Of a DNA stretch of 64,000 nt, positions 16,364 through 24,766 are shown piece after piece; positions within the stretch are counted from its first letter, which is position 1; the number at the start of each line of letters is the position of its first letter. Source of the DNA: Maritimibacter alkaliphilus HTCC2654 (GTDB lineage: Bacteria > Pseudomonadota > Alphaproteobacteria > Rhodobacterales > Rhodobacteraceae); the NCBI RefSeq assembly GCF_000152805.1, contig NZ_AAMT01000016.1, forward strand, positions 29,579 to 93,578, read 5' to 3'. The notes below the pieces were generated by a model. It was not told where the DNA came from and searched no databases. It saw only the letters and a program-made list of their open reading frames with translations. A program made the translations under genes and the position numbers.

Positions 16364-17246
16364 CGCGGGCCTCCTTTTCGCTCGCGCGATGCTGTTGCTG
16401 GCGCGCCTGCTTGCGGCGGCGGAACCAGAACACGATCTCGTCGCCGACGCCGTTGGGCAGGAAGGTGATGACGAGGATCAGGATCACCCCGTTCACGGCC
16501 TGCCGGTATTCGGCCAAGGGCCGCGCGATTTCCGGCAGGATCGCCATGATGAGCGCGCCCATGATCGGGCCGAGCAGCGTGGTGCGCCCGCCCAGGATCA
16601 CCACCGTCAGCACGTTGACGATGAAGGCGAAGCCGTAGTTATGCGGCTCGATCTGGAAGGTATAAAGGCTTTGCAGCCCACCGAAGAGGCCCCCGACCGC
16701 GCCCGAGATGATGAAAGCGATGATGTGGTATTTGCCGATGTTCACGCCCAGCGACGAGGCGACGCTTTCCTCCTGCCTCAGCGCGTTGAACACCCGGCCC
16801 ATGCCGGAGCGTCCGATGTTCCACATCACGTACATGGTCAGGCCGACGACGATCAGCAGAATCCAGGTGTTCACCTCGCGCGGGATGCCGACGATGCCAA
16901 GCGCGCCGCCCGTGAACCCCTCGCCATAGAGCAGAAGCGACAGGATGATCTGCACGAAGGCCAGTGTCGCGATGGCCTGAAACGCGCCGCGCAGACGGGC
17001 CAGCGGCAGGGCCAACAGGCCCCCGACCGCAGCGGCCAGCGCGGTGCCGAGGATGACGGTCAGGAAGATCGGGACGCCGGTCTTCGTGGCAAGGATCGCC
17101 ACACAGTACGACCCGAGCGCCGCGAACCCCGCCGTCGCGATGGAGAACACACCGGCCCGCAGCGCGATCTGCTGGCTGTAGCCGAAGCCGACCGACAACA
17201 GGAAAAAGTCGATGATCGGCTGATAGGCGTAGTAGAACTGGATCAT
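16350..17246 (-). CDS. livM: Branched-chain amino acid-type ABC transporter permease LivM
   Basis: A 298-residue inner-membrane permease with about eight to ten helices and the LivM sequence style (GYSQQIALRAGVFSIATAGF near the N-terminus; a GLQSLYTFQIEPHNYGF loop). A basic, Gln-rich cytoplasmic tail (RRRKQARQQQHR) follows the last helix. It overlaps livH as ATGA and livG by 14 bases, so the four membrane and ATPase genes are one translational unit. Confidence 0.88.
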   Translation of the reverse strand: MIQFYYAYQPIIDFFLLSVGFGYSQQIALRAGVFSIATAGFAALGSYCVAILATKTGVPIFLTVILGTALAAAVGGLLALPLARLRGAFQAIATLAFVQIILSLLLYGEGFTGGALGIVGIPREVNTWILLIVVGLTMYVMWNIGRSGMGRVFNALRQEESVASSLGVNIGKYHIIAFIISGAVGGLFGGLQSLYTFQIEPHNYGFAFIVNVLTVVILGGRTTLLGPIMGALIMAILPEIARPLAEYRQAVNGVILILVITFLPNGVGDEIVFWFRRRKQARQQQHRASEKEARDAVS

Positions 17247-18133
17247 TGGCGCGTCCCCCCGGCGACGGCATTGATGTCACCGAACAACCCGTTGGGCCGC
17301 ACGAGAAGCACAAGGAACAGAAGGCCGAAGATGATCGCATCGGTCAGCCCCGATGGCAGATAGGCCACCGCCAGCGATTGCGTGACCCCCAGAAGGAGCG
17401 ACGCGACAATAGCCCCCTGAACGCTGCCCAGCCCCCCGATCACGACGACCACGAAGGCGCGCAGCATGTAGGGCTCGCCCATCAGGAACTGGATCGAGTT
17501 GAACAGAAGGCCGATCAGAACCCCGGCCAGACCGGCGAGCGCGCCGGCGATGAAGAAGGTCTGCAAATAGACGCTTTGCGCGTTCACACCCAGAAGCGCC
17601 GCGGCGCGTTCGTTGGTCGCGACCGCGCGGACCTGCCGCCCGAAGGTGGTCTTTCTGAGGTAAAAGATCAGCGCGGCGACCAGCACCGCCACCACGGCGA
17701 GGATCACGATCTGCAACAACGAGATGCGCAGACCGAACAGGTCGTAGAACTTGATCGGAAACGTGCCGAACGGAAAGTTGAGCACCTGCGTCTTCGACAC
17801 CTGCTGCGCGATGGAGACGAGGATCAGGTCCACCCCGATGGACGAGACGAGCGCGGGAAACTCGGCATTGCCCCGGTTGCGCAGCGTTCGGAACGCGATC
17901 AGGTCGATCAGGATCGCGATCAGGCCGGTCGCGAGCATCGAAAACCCGATGGCCAGCAGGAACGGCAGACCGCTGATCGTGCAGTAATAAGCGATGAAAG
18001 CGCCCGCCATGAACGTGGCGCCATGCGCGAAATTGAGCAGCTTCTGAACGCCGAAAATCAACGTGAAGCCAAGGGAGAACAGCGCATAGACCGAGCCCGA
18101 GACAAGGCCGTTCAGGATTTGCTGTGAAAGCAT
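17243..18133 (-). CDS. livH: Branched-chain amino acid-type ABC transporter permease LivH
   Basis: A 296-residue permease starting MLSQQILNGLVSGSVYALFS, the standard LivH opening, with GGTGGATCA before the ATG at 18133. A longer reading frame upstream has no family similarity. Eight hydrophobic segments are visible. It is separated from the binding-protein gene by 82 bp that contain a strong hairpin, and it overlaps livM by 4 bases. Confidence 0.88.
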   Translation of the reverse strand: MLSQQILNGLVSGSVYALFSLGFTLIFGVQKLLNFAHGATFMAGAFIAYYCTISGLPFLLAIGFSMLATGLIAILIDLIAFRTLRNRGNAEFPALVSSIGVDLILVSIAQQVSKTQVLNFPFGTFPIKFYDLFGLRISLLQIVILAVVAVLVAALIFYLRKTTFGRQVRAVATNERAAALLGVNAQSVYLQTFFIAGALAGLAGVLIGLLFNSIQFLMGEPYMLRAFVVVVIGGLGSVQGAIVASLLLGVTQSLAVAYLPSGLTDAIIFGLLFLVLLVRPNGLFGDINAVAGGTRQ

Positions 18134-18175
18134 GTGATCCACCCAGATTGCGGGGCCGGACCCCGATGAACGTGG

Positions 18176-18203
18176 TGCCGGGGGCGAACGGGCGCCCCCG
18201 GCA
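18176..18203. promoter_or_regulatory. Intercistronic hairpin after the Liv binding-protein gene
   Basis: A perfect 10-bp stem, TGCCGGGGGC (18176-18185) with GCCCCCGGCA (18194-18203) and an 8-nt loop, 12 bp after the livK stop and before livH. No U-tract. It probably stabilises the binding-protein mRNA or partly attenuates the permease genes. Confidence 0.6.
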
Positions 18204-18215
18204 TCGTGCAAGGTG

Positions 18216-19358
18216 TTATTCGGGCGCGACCGTGAAGGCGCCGTCTTTGACCTGAAGAACCTTCATGCCGAAATAAGGCACACGCTCTTCGTCGTAGCTG
18301 TAGGTATGCGTGCCGACGACCACCGGGATGTCCTTCTGCTCGCCAAGCGCCTGACGCACGCCGTCACGGGTCAGGTTGCCCGCTTCGGCGGCATCGCGCA
18401 CCGCATGGGCCACGACCTGCATTCCCGAGTATCCCATCGCGTTCCATTCGTCCGCCGGGAAGCCCATCTTCGCCTCGAAGCTCTCGGCGAAGGCGGACGA
18501 GAAGTCGTCGTCGCCGCCCGGCACCCAGGCCCCGATCAGGTAGACGTCCTCGACAGCCGCACCGCCCTTTTCGATGAAGGTCGGCGAGGCGAAGGCATTG
18601 TGGCCGAGGATCGGCGTGGACGGGTCCAGCCCGGCCTGCTTGAGTTGCAGGATGATGTTGGCCCCCTGCGCGGCGGGCGTGCCGATGAACACGCAATCCT
18701 GATCCGAGGTCGCGATCTTGGTGGCGAGCGCCGAGAAATCGCTGTCGGCCAGCGCCACGCCGTCCTGCGACACGATCTCGACCCCGGCTTCGGTGATCAG
18801 GCTTTCATACATGCGCTGAAGCGCAACGTAGGCCTCGTTGTCCTTCACGCCGATGATGGCGCAGCGTTCCAGACCCAGCGTTTCGGCGGTGTAATCCGCG
18901 ATGAAGGGCATGGTGATGCTGGCGGGCTGGGTCATGATGAACGACCACGGCCCGTTCTCCACCACTTCCATCGAGTTGGTGGTGGTCATCACGGGAAATT
19001 CCCGCTCGTTCGCCACGTTGGCGCCCGCCATGGCGACGGAGCCCGAGGTCGGGCCCATGACCATCAGAACGTCCTCGTCGGCGGCGAGACGGGTGATGAG
19101 CGACAGGGTCTGCGTCCGGTCGGTCGCGTCATCCTCGACCGAGAACACCATCTGGTTGCCCTCGCCGAAAAAGCCCTTTTCGTTCAGCTCTTCCGCGGCC
19201 AGCACGGCGCCGTCCGCGACGTTCTTGCCGATAAAGGCCGCACCGCCTGTCAACGACTGTAGAATCACCACTTTGTAGTCTTCTGCATGCGCGGCGACCC
19301 CTGCGAGCGTAACCGCTGCCGCACTGGTTGCCGAAAGCATAAGTGTCTTGAATTTCAT
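18216..19358 (-). CDS. livK: ABC transporter substrate-binding protein (LivK type)
   Basis: A 380-residue periplasmic binding protein. The signal peptide is residues 1 to about 25 (VAAHA then EDYKV). The mature start VVILQSLTGGAAFIGKNVADGA is the usual LivK ligand-entry segment. TGGGAGGAATCT precedes the ATG. It is first in the operon livK-H-M-G-F-TIM barrel, read leftward from a promoter region holding two GTATAC-like sites 21 bp apart. The ligand cannot be read from sequence. Confidence 0.9.
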   Translation of the reverse strand: MKFKTLMLSATSAAAVTLAGVAAHAEDYKVVILQSLTGGAAFIGKNVADGAVLAAEELNEKGFFGEGNQMVFSVEDDATDRTQTLSLITRLAADEDVLMVMGPTSGSVAMAGANVANEREFPVMTTTNSMEVVENGPWSFIMTQPASITMPFIADYTAETLGLERCAIIGVKDNEAYVALQRMYESLITEAGVEIVSQDGVALADSDFSALATKIATSDQDCVFIGTPAAQGANIILQLKQAGLDPSTPILGHNAFASPTFIEKGGAAVEDVYLIGAWVPGGDDDFSSAFAESFEAKMGFPADEWNAMGYSGMQVVAHAVRDAAEAGNLTRDGVRQALGEQKDIPVVVGTHTYSYDEERVPYFGMKVLQVKDGAFTVAPE

Positions 19359-19441
19359 AGATTCCTCCCATTTCGATGCCGTAACAGTTCAATGTCTTTT
19401 TTCTTCCGAACGGATCGACGGCGTGCATCTGTTCGGGTTTT

Positions 19442-19468
19442 GTATGACCGAACTGGTCATAAATATAC
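19442..19468. promoter_or_regulatory. GTATAC-like operator pair upstream of livK
   Basis: GTATGA at 19442-19447 and ATATAC at 19463-19468, exactly 21 bp apart, each with the outer TTTG / ACAA flanks of the element. Inverted repeat ATGACC-N5-GGTCAT (19444-19460) overlaps it and may be a site for another factor. Placed to control the leftward Liv operon. Confidence 0.5.
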
Positions 19469-19597
19469 ACAACATTCAACATCAATGTGTTCACCAGCCA
19501 GTACACTTCGGCCCGAAAACCGGTCGGAATCCGCTTACGTGCCACGACCCGGATGCGCTGAAACTCTATTTCACAGGGGCTCCGTGCGGATTTCTCT

Positions 19598-19624
19598 TGT
19601 ATACGGTAAGCGGTGCTTCCATAC
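19598..19624. promoter_or_regulatory. GTATAC operator upstream of the second acyl-CoA ligase
   Basis: An exact GTATAC at 19599-19604 in TTGTATACGG, with a weaker CCATAC at 19619-19624, 20 bp away. It lies 49-75 bp before the ligase start at 19673. Confidence 0.5.
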
Positions 19625-19672
19625 TCAATGCGCACGAGGGAGGCCCATATGGACAGGACGGGAGGAGCGCAC

Positions 19673-21301
19673 ATGCTCGATTTCAAGGCATTCACGGCCG
19701 TAACCACCATTGGCGATCTGCTGCTCAGAACCGCAGCGGTCTATCCGGAAAAAGACGCGATCGTGTTCCCGGACCGCCGCCTGACCTTCACCGAATTGCA
19801 GGAAAACACCCTTCGCCGGGCGCGCGGGCTTTATGCGCTCGGCGTGCGTCCGGGCGATCACGTGGGCATCCTGCTCCCCTCCAGCCTCGAAACCGTCGAA
19901 TGCTTCTTCGCCATCGCCCTGCTCGGGGCCGTCTCGGTCCCGATCAACGCGCGGTACCGGGGGGACGAACTCGGCTTCGTGGTGGAAAACGCCGACATCA
20001 AGGCCATCGTGACCCAAGGCCGCGTGACCGACGGGCTGGATTTCGTCGCCCGCCTGAACGAGGCGATCCCCGCCCTGAGCGCGCAGCCCGTGAACGCCGA
20101 CCTCGACCTGCCGAACATGCCCGTGCTCAAGCGCCTGATCCTGATCGGGTCGGACGAAAACCCCGGCTTCACCACCGATGCCGCGTTTCGCGAGATCGCC
20201 GAAACCGTGCCCGCCGACACGATCGACGCCCTACGCAACCGCGTGCGGGTGCGCGACACCGCGCTCATGCTCTATACCTCGGGCACCACGTCGCATCCCA
20301 AGGGCTGCATGATATCGCACGAAAGCCTGATCCGCACCGGGCAGGCGATGGCGAAACGCTATGACATGACCGAGGACGACGTGTTCTGGTCGCCGCTGCC
20401 GATGTACCACATCGGGGCGATGTTCCCGCTTTGCGCCGCCTATTCGGTCGGGGCCACCTATCTGTCGATGCAGTATTTCGACGGCGGTGTTGCGCTGGAA
20501 ATGATCGAAGCGGAACGGGCCACCGTCACCTATCCCAGCTTCGGAACCTTCATCGGCGACATGATTTATCACCCGGATTTCGACAAGCGCGACCTGTCGT
20601 CGATCCGTATCATGAACTCGAACATGGCGATGCAGCCCGCGGCCTTTGCCAAGGCGATTCAGAACAAGATCCCGAACGCCATTCAGGTGGGCACGTTCGG
20701 CATGACCGAAACCTCGGGCACCGTAACCACCAGCTTTCCGACCGACAGCTACGAGGAACGGACTCGCCGTCTGGGCAAGCCCTTCGACGGGCTGGAGGTC
20801 AAGATCGTGCACCCGGAAACCGGCCCCTGCGGCACCGACGAGATCGGCGAGATCTGCGTGCGCGGCTATTCGGTTTTCACCGAGTATTACAAAGACCCCG
20901 AAAAGACCGCCGAGGCCAAGCGCGACGGCTGGTTCCACACCGGCGATCTGGGCGCTTTCGATGCGGGCGGCACGCTGATGTATCACGGGCGCCTGAAGGA
21001 CATGCTCAAGGTCGGCGGCGAAAACGTCGCGGCGCAGGAGATCGAGGCGGTCGTCTCGGGCCACGATGCGGTCAAGTTCTGTCAGGTCGTCGGCAAGCCC
21101 GATGCGCGGCTGCAAGAGGTGCCCGTCGCCTTTGTGGAGCTCGTGCCGGGCGCGAACCCCGACCCGCAGGAGATCATCGACTTCTGCAAAGACAAGTTCT
21201 CAAGCTTCAAAGTCCCGCGCGAGGTGCACTACATCACCGAATGGCCGATGTCCTCGTCCAAGATCCAGAAGTTCAAACTGCGGGAGATGCTGGACCAATG
21301 A
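19673..21301 (+). CDS. AMP-binding acyl-CoA synthetase
   Basis: A 542-residue ANL-superfamily ligase. The ATP loop is YTSGTTSHPK (201-210), then GMTETSG, GDLGAFDAGG, GRLKDMLKVGGENV and the C-terminal catalytic Lys in SSKIQKFKLRE. It is related to the ligase at 38950 (same KIQKFKL end). I choose ATG 19673 (GGAGGAGCGCAC directly upstream); ATG 19649, with GGGAGG 8 bases before, is a possible start 8 codons longer. It is coupled to a SnoaL-like gene by ATGA overlap and lies downstream of a GTATAC site. Confidence 0.88.
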   Translation: MLDFKAFTAVTTIGDLLLRTAAVYPEKDAIVFPDRRLTFTELQENTLRRARGLYALGVRPGDHVGILLPSSLETVECFFAIALLGAVSVPINARYRGDELGFVVENADIKAIVTQGRVTDGLDFVARLNEAIPALSAQPVNADLDLPNMPVLKRLILIGSDENPGFTTDAAFREIAETVPADTIDALRNRVRVRDTALMLYTSGTTSHPKGCMISHESLIRTGQAMAKRYDMTEDDVFWSPLPMYHIGAMFPLCAAYSVGATYLSMQYFDGGVALEMIEAERATVTYPSFGTFIGDMIYHPDFDKRDLSSIRIMNSNMAMQPAAFAKAIQNKIPNAIQVGTFGMTETSGTVTTSFPTDSYEERTRRLGKPFDGLEVKIVHPETGPCGTDEIGEICVRGYSVFTEYYKDPEKTAEAKRDGWFHTGDLGAFDAGGTLMYHGRLKDMLKVGGENVAAQEIEAVVSGHDAVKFCQVVGKPDARLQEVPVAFVELVPGANPDPQEIIDFCKDKFSSFKVPREVHYITEWPMSSSKIQKFKLREMLDQ

Positions 21302-21684
21302 CGGCCACACGCGACGAGGCGATCAACCTCATTCAGACGACCTATTACGACGGCATCGACTCGGGCGACATGGTGCGCGCGGCTTCGGCACTGGCCGAGG
21401 ATGTGGACTGGTCCCATGCTCAGGTCTGGGCGCATCACGGTTTCGCCCGTGCGGAGCCGTCGGGGTTTTCGTCCCGTGCCGAAGTGCAGGATTTCCTGTC
21501 GGCCCGCGTCGAACAACTGGCCGAAGCCAAAATCCGGCACCGGATCGACACGATGGTCTATGAGGACGGCAAAGGCGCGTTTCTCGGGCTGGTCGAAGGG
21601 CCGGGCGGCGAAACCAAGCCCTTCTTCGTCTGGTTCGAAATCGTGAACGGCAAGATCAGCCGCTATACGCTTCGGCCGCTCTGA
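21298..21684 (+). CDS. SnoaL-like / nuclear transport factor 2 family protein
   Basis: A 128-residue small protein of the NTF2-like fold (TTYYDGIDSGDMVRAASALA and a C-terminal beta-sheet ending RYTLRPL). It starts inside the stop of the acyl-CoA ligase gene (ATGA) and so is translated with it. NTF2-like proteins in catabolic clusters act as delta-isomerases, dehydratases or binding subunits; no catalytic pair can be assigned with confidence. It ends 9 bp before the stop of the convergent ferredoxin gene. It is one of three such proteins in the island. Confidence 0.72.
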   Translation: MTATRDEAINLIQTTYYDGIDSGDMVRAASALAEDVDWSHAQVWAHHGFARAEPSGFSSRAEVQDFLSARVEQLAEAKIRHRIDTMVYEDGKGAFLGLVEGPGGETKPFFVWFEIVNGKISRYTLRPL

Positions 21685-21693
21685 CCGCCCGGC

Positions 21694-22011
21694 TCAGTCC
21701 TCGGGCGCCAGCGTCACCTTGATCCCGTCCAGATCGTCCGACATCTCGATCTGGCAGGACAGGCGCGAGTTCTCCTTGTAGTGCTCGGAAAACTCGACCA
21801 GTTCGTATTCGTCCGGTTCCTGTGCGCCGATCTTGTCCATCCAGTCGGGATCGACATAGACATGGCAGGTGGCGCAGGAACACATGCCGCCGCAGATCGA
21901 CGCGATGTCCAGCCCGCCGTTGTCGCGCAGGTTCACCATCAGCGATAGGCCGTTCTCGGCCTCGATGACTTTTTCGGTCCCGTCGCGGTCGGTGGCGTTG
22001 ATCTTGGGCAT
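21694..22011 (-). CDS. 2Fe-2S plant/adrenodoxin-type ferredoxin
   Basis: A 105-residue [2Fe-2S] ferredoxin. Cluster ligands are Cys40, Cys46 and Cys49 in CGGMCSCATCHVYV, plus Cys86 in RLSCQI; the extra Cys44 is common in this type. It would pass electrons to an oxygenase, most simply the Rieske oxygenase at 22713. It lies 62 bp after a VOC gene on the same strand, but that gap has its own GTATAC-like pair, so it can probably be transcribed on its own. I see no ferredoxin reductase gene in the window. Confidence 0.9.
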   Translation of the reverse strand: MPKINATDRDGTEKVIEAENGLSLMVNLRDNGGLDIASICGGMCSCATCHVYVDPDWMDKIGAQEPDEYELVEFSEHYKENSRLSCQIEMSDDLDGIKVTLAPED

Positions 22012-22042
22012 GTGGTCCTCCGTGTTACCGGGTCAGAGTATT

Positions 22043-22070
22043 GTATCCAGATAATGCGGTCAACGCATAC
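22043..22070. promoter_or_regulatory. GTATAC-like operator pair upstream of the ferredoxin gene
   Basis: ATTGTATCC (core 22043-22048) and GCATACAAT (core 22065-22070), 22 bp apart; together they show both outer flanks of the ATTGTATACAAT consensus. Lies 31-59 bp upstream of the ferredoxin start and directly after the VOC gene. Confidence 0.5.
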
Positions 22071-22073
22071 AAT

Positions 22074-22598
22074 TCACAGGTCGATTCGTGCGGTTTGCCC
22101 GTCCCACCCTGCACAGGTCGTCTCGATCTTGTCGAAGAACCTAAGCAATCCGGGGCTGGGCTGAACCAGCTCCAGCACCCGCCCCCGGTTGCCCGGGTCC
22201 GTATCCATATAGGCGAACGGGATCTTGGCCTTTGTCACGCCGCCTTGCAAGACATCCACGCCCCGCGCGGCCCAGGCCGCAATGTCGGCCTCAAGGTCGT
22301 CGGTCAGCGCGCAGACGTGATGCAGCCCGCCTCCGGTCGCCTCCAGAAACTCGGTGAAGGTCGACGCGCCACCCCCGGTTTGCTGAATGATTTCGATCTG
22401 TACCCCGTCATGGCTGGCGATCGCGACGCGGGTTTCGGCATCGCAGGGCGCCCCCCGGAAGGTCACCGTATCATAAGGCACCGTGCCGGTGACGAAGAAC
22501 GGGCCGACACCCATCACGCGGGTCCAATGGTCCACCTCGGCGTCGAGATCGTGAACCACGTATCCAAGCTGCATGATCTTGCCGAACCGCTGCGACAT
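22074..22598 (-). CDS. VOC family protein (glyoxalase/methylmalonyl-CoA epimerase-like)
   Basis: A 174-residue vicinal-oxygen-chelate protein with two beta-alpha-beta modules. Possible metal ligands are His in YVVHDLD, His in GGGLHHVCAL and Glu in RVLELVQ. The fold includes epimerases, glyoxalases and extradiol dioxygenases; the length and motifs fit an epimerase/isomerase rather than a ring-cleaving dioxygenase. The ATG at 22598 has GGGGGCGAAG before it. The paralogue at 41682-42224 shares an unusual C-terminal GWDG. It diverges from the Rieske oxygenase operon. Confidence 0.8.
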   Translation of the reverse strand: MSQRFGKIMQLGYVVHDLDAEVDHWTRVMGVGPFFVTGTVPYDTVTFRGAPCDAETRVAIASHDGVQIEIIQQTGGGASTFTEFLEATGGGLHHVCALTDDLEADIAAWAARGVDVLQGGVTKAKIPFAYMDTDPGNRGRVLELVQPSPGLLRFFDKIETTCAGWDGQTARIDL

Positions 22599-22610
22599 CT
22601 TCGCCCCCAA

Positions 22611-22658
22611 AAATACAGAACTTATGGTTTGCATATACGAGAGCGGCTGATAAAATAC
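22611..22658. promoter_or_regulatory. Triple GTATAC-like operator, VOC / Rieske oxygenase divergent promoter
   Basis: Three related cores, AAATAC 22611-22616, ATATAC 22633-22638 and AAATAC 22653-22658 (right flank ACAA), are spaced 22 and 20 bp. They fill the 114-bp gap between the VOC gene and the Rieske oxygenase gene. Each is degenerate, but the periodic spacing matches the exact sites elsewhere. Confidence 0.42.
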
Positions 22659-22712
22659 AAGGAACCACGGAAACGCGCGTCACCATACCCGCGAGTCGGG
22701 GAGGAGGTTGAA

Positions 22713-23966
22713 ATGAATCCGAACGAAGTGCAGGCCATCAAGGACCAGCAGGCTTACGAATCCAAGCGCGGCGGCCCGCCCGAGGGGTTCCCGCAGCTCC
22801 CTGACATTCCCGGCGACCGCTACGTCGACCCCGAGTTCAACAAGCTCGAGATCGAGCGCATGTGGCACAAGTCCTGGGTCTACGCGATCCACTCCGACGA
22901 GGTGCCCGAGGTCGGCTCTTACGTTCAGTGGACCCGCCTTGGCGAGCCGCTGTTCTTCATCCGTGGCGAAGACAACGAGGTTCGCTGCTTCTACAACACC
23001 TGCCGCCATCGCGGCGCGCCGGTCGTGACCGAGGAAAACGGCAAGTCGCGCGGCGTGACCTGCAAATACCACGGCTGGACCTACAACACGCGCGGCGAGC
23101 TGATCAATCTGCGCGACCGCCGCGATTTCGTCGATCTGGATATGTCGTGCCGGGGTCTCATTCAGGTCCGCTGCGAAAACATCGGCAACCTGTATTTCGT
23201 GAACCTCGACCCCGAGGCCGAGCCGCTGCGCGACTATCTTGGACCGGCGGCCCGCGATCTGGACGAGGTGAAACCCGACACGCTGATCCTTGTCGACAAG
23301 CAGGCGATCAAGGTGAACTGCAACGTGAAGATCCTTCTGGATGCCTTCATGGAAACCTATCACCTGAAGTCGATCCACCAGAACACCGTCGACCGCTTCC
23401 TCGACCATCGTGGCACGGCGATCACGCTGTGGGACAAGGGCCACAGCCGGATGGTCACGCCCTACAAGCGCGAAGGCTGGAAAGACCCCGGCGTCAAAGG
23501 CCTGCCCGAGGTGGAAGGCGTCGATCCGTTCTTCGAGAACACCAACTACTCGCTCTTCGCCTATCCGAACTTCGTCTCGCCCGTCGCGCCCGCCGGCATC
23601 CCGGTGCTGTGCTTCTGGCCGGATTCGATCGACACCATGACCATCGAAGTGCACTGGTTCGCCCCCACCTGGGGTGACGGCGAGCGGCCCGAGCGGTGGG
23701 ACATGCGGATCAAGAACTTCGTCGACATCTTGGACGAAGACCTGCAATTCGCGGACAAGATCCAGAAGTCGGTCGAAAGCGCGGGCCTGCGCGGCTTCCC
23801 CCTGAACTATCAGGAGCGGCGCATTTACCACTGGCACGCCGAGTTGGACAAACGCATCGGCGAAGCGGACGTGCCGGAACACATGCGCGTGCCCGACAAG
23901 CTGGGCGATTGGATCACCGAGGTCGATCTGACCCCGGCCAAAGCCTCCGAGCCCGCCGAAAGCTGA
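22713..23966 (+). CDS. Aromatic ring-hydroxylating (Rieske) oxygenase alpha subunit
   Basis: A 417-residue oxygenase subunit. The N-terminal Rieske [2Fe-2S] domain has Cys97-x-His99 and Cys117-x2-His120. The catalytic domain has the mononuclear iron motif ETYHLKSIH with His217 and His222. It would hydroxylate or dihydroxylate a ring or C-H bond using electrons from a ferredoxin. ATG 22713 has GGGGAGGAGG 6 bases upstream. No small beta subunit follows; the next genes are a crotonase and an SDR in the same operon. Length and lack of a partner fit an alpha-only trimer. The second oxygenase, at 50310, is clearly different. Confidence 0.9.
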   Translation: MNPNEVQAIKDQQAYESKRGGPPEGFPQLPDIPGDRYVDPEFNKLEIERMWHKSWVYAIHSDEVPEVGSYVQWTRLGEPLFFIRGEDNEVRCFYNTCRHRGAPVVTEENGKSRGVTCKYHGWTYNTRGELINLRDRRDFVDLDMSCRGLIQVRCENIGNLYFVNLDPEAEPLRDYLGPAARDLDEVKPDTLILVDKQAIKVNCNVKILLDAFMETYHLKSIHQNTVDRFLDHRGTAITLWDKGHSRMVTPYKREGWKDPGVKGLPEVEGVDPFFENTNYSLFAYPNFVSPVAPAGIPVLCFWPDSIDTMTIEVHWFAPTWGDGERPERWDMRIKNFVDILDEDLQFADKIQKSVESAGLRGFPLNYQERRIYHWHAELDKRIGEADVPEHMRVPDKLGDWITEVDLTPAKASEPAES

Positions 23967-23974
23967 CGCACCCC

Positions 23975-24766
23975 ATGTCCGTCCAGCCAGATCAGCCGCC
24001 GGTTCTTGCCGAGCGGAAGGGGGCGGTTTGCGTCATCACGCTGAACCGCCCGCACGTCTCGAACGCGATGCACGCGGAAGGGTCTTACCTCGTCGACCGT
24101 TACGTGCGCGAGGCCGAGGCCGACCCCGAGGTGGGCGCGATCATCCTGACCGCCGCCGGGGACAAGGCGTTCTGCGCGGGCATGGATCTGAAGGAAGCCG
24201 CCGAGCGCGGCGCGGGGCACGGGCTGGTGCCGGGCGCGGGCTTCTGCGGCGTCACCGAACGGGTGATCGAAAAACCCGTGATCGGCGCGATCAACGGCGC
24301 GGCCGTCGCGGGCGGGCTGGAAATCTCGCTCGCCTGCGACTGCCTCATCGCCGCCGAAGGCGTGCTCTTCGGCCTGCCCGAGGTCAAACGCGGCATGGTC
24401 GCCTTCACCGGCGGCGTGCAACGGTTGGCCCAGCAACTCCCCCGGCAGATCGGGATGGAGATCATCACCTGCGGCACCCTCTTCCCCGCCGAACGGCTCT
24501 ATGACCTTGGCGTCGTGAACCGGGTCGTCCCGCGCGAGCGGCTGATGGACGAGGCGCTGGCCTTCGCCGACACCATGCTTGCAAATTCGTGGAAGGCGAT
24601 CCGCTTCGGCAAGGCGCTGTTCAACGACGCGCAGAACGAACCGCTCCCCGCTGCGATCAACCGGGGCCACGCCAATGCAGACAGGCTGATGCGTTCCGAG
24701 GACAGCCGCGAAGGCATCGCGGCCTATGCCGAGAAACGCGACGCAAATTTCCGGAGGACAGAATGA
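23975..24766 (+). CDS. Crotonase / enoyl-CoA hydratase family protein
   Basis: A 263-residue crotonase-fold protein. Both acidic residues used by enoyl-CoA hydratase are present (Glu115 in AGGLEISLACD and Glu136 in LPEVKRG), with the oxyanion loop AFCAGMDLKE. It should hydrate a 2-enoyl-CoA or act on a related thioester. It starts 8 bp after the Rieske gene, without a clear ribosome binding site, and overlaps the next SDR as ATGA. Expression from the Rieske promoter ties oxygenation to CoA-thioester steps. Confidence 0.88.
   Translation: MSVQPDQPPVLAERKGAVCVITLNRPHVSNAMHAEGSYLVDRYVREAEADPEVGAIILTAAGDKAFCAGMDLKEAAERGAGHGLVPGAGFCGVTERVIEKPVIGAINGAAVAGGLEISLACDCLIAAEGVLFGLPEVKRGMVAFTGGVQRLAQQLPRQIGMEIITCGTLFPAERLYDLGVVNRVVPRERLMDEALAFADTMLANSWKAIRFGKALFNDAQNEPLPAAINRGHANADRLMRSEDSREGIAAYAEKRDANFRRTE

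Larger units (their letters stand above)
19359..19672. other. Divergent promoter region without a gene
   Basis: These 314 bases separate livK (leftward) from the second acyl-CoA ligase (rightward). I see no convincing small gene. The region holds the livK ribosome binding site, a GTATAC-like pair near the livK side (19442-19468), an inverted repeat ATGACC-N5-GGTCAT at 19444-19460 overlapping it, a GTATAC site near the ligase side (19599-19604), and an AT-richer centre likely to hold both promoters. Confidence 0.6.

Noticed and set aside
22074..22598. VOC protein as an extradiol ring-cleavage dioxygenase
   Set aside because: At 174 residues it is a two-module epimerase-size protein, without the two-domain architecture or the conserved HxxxxxxxY...E pattern of extradiol enzymes.
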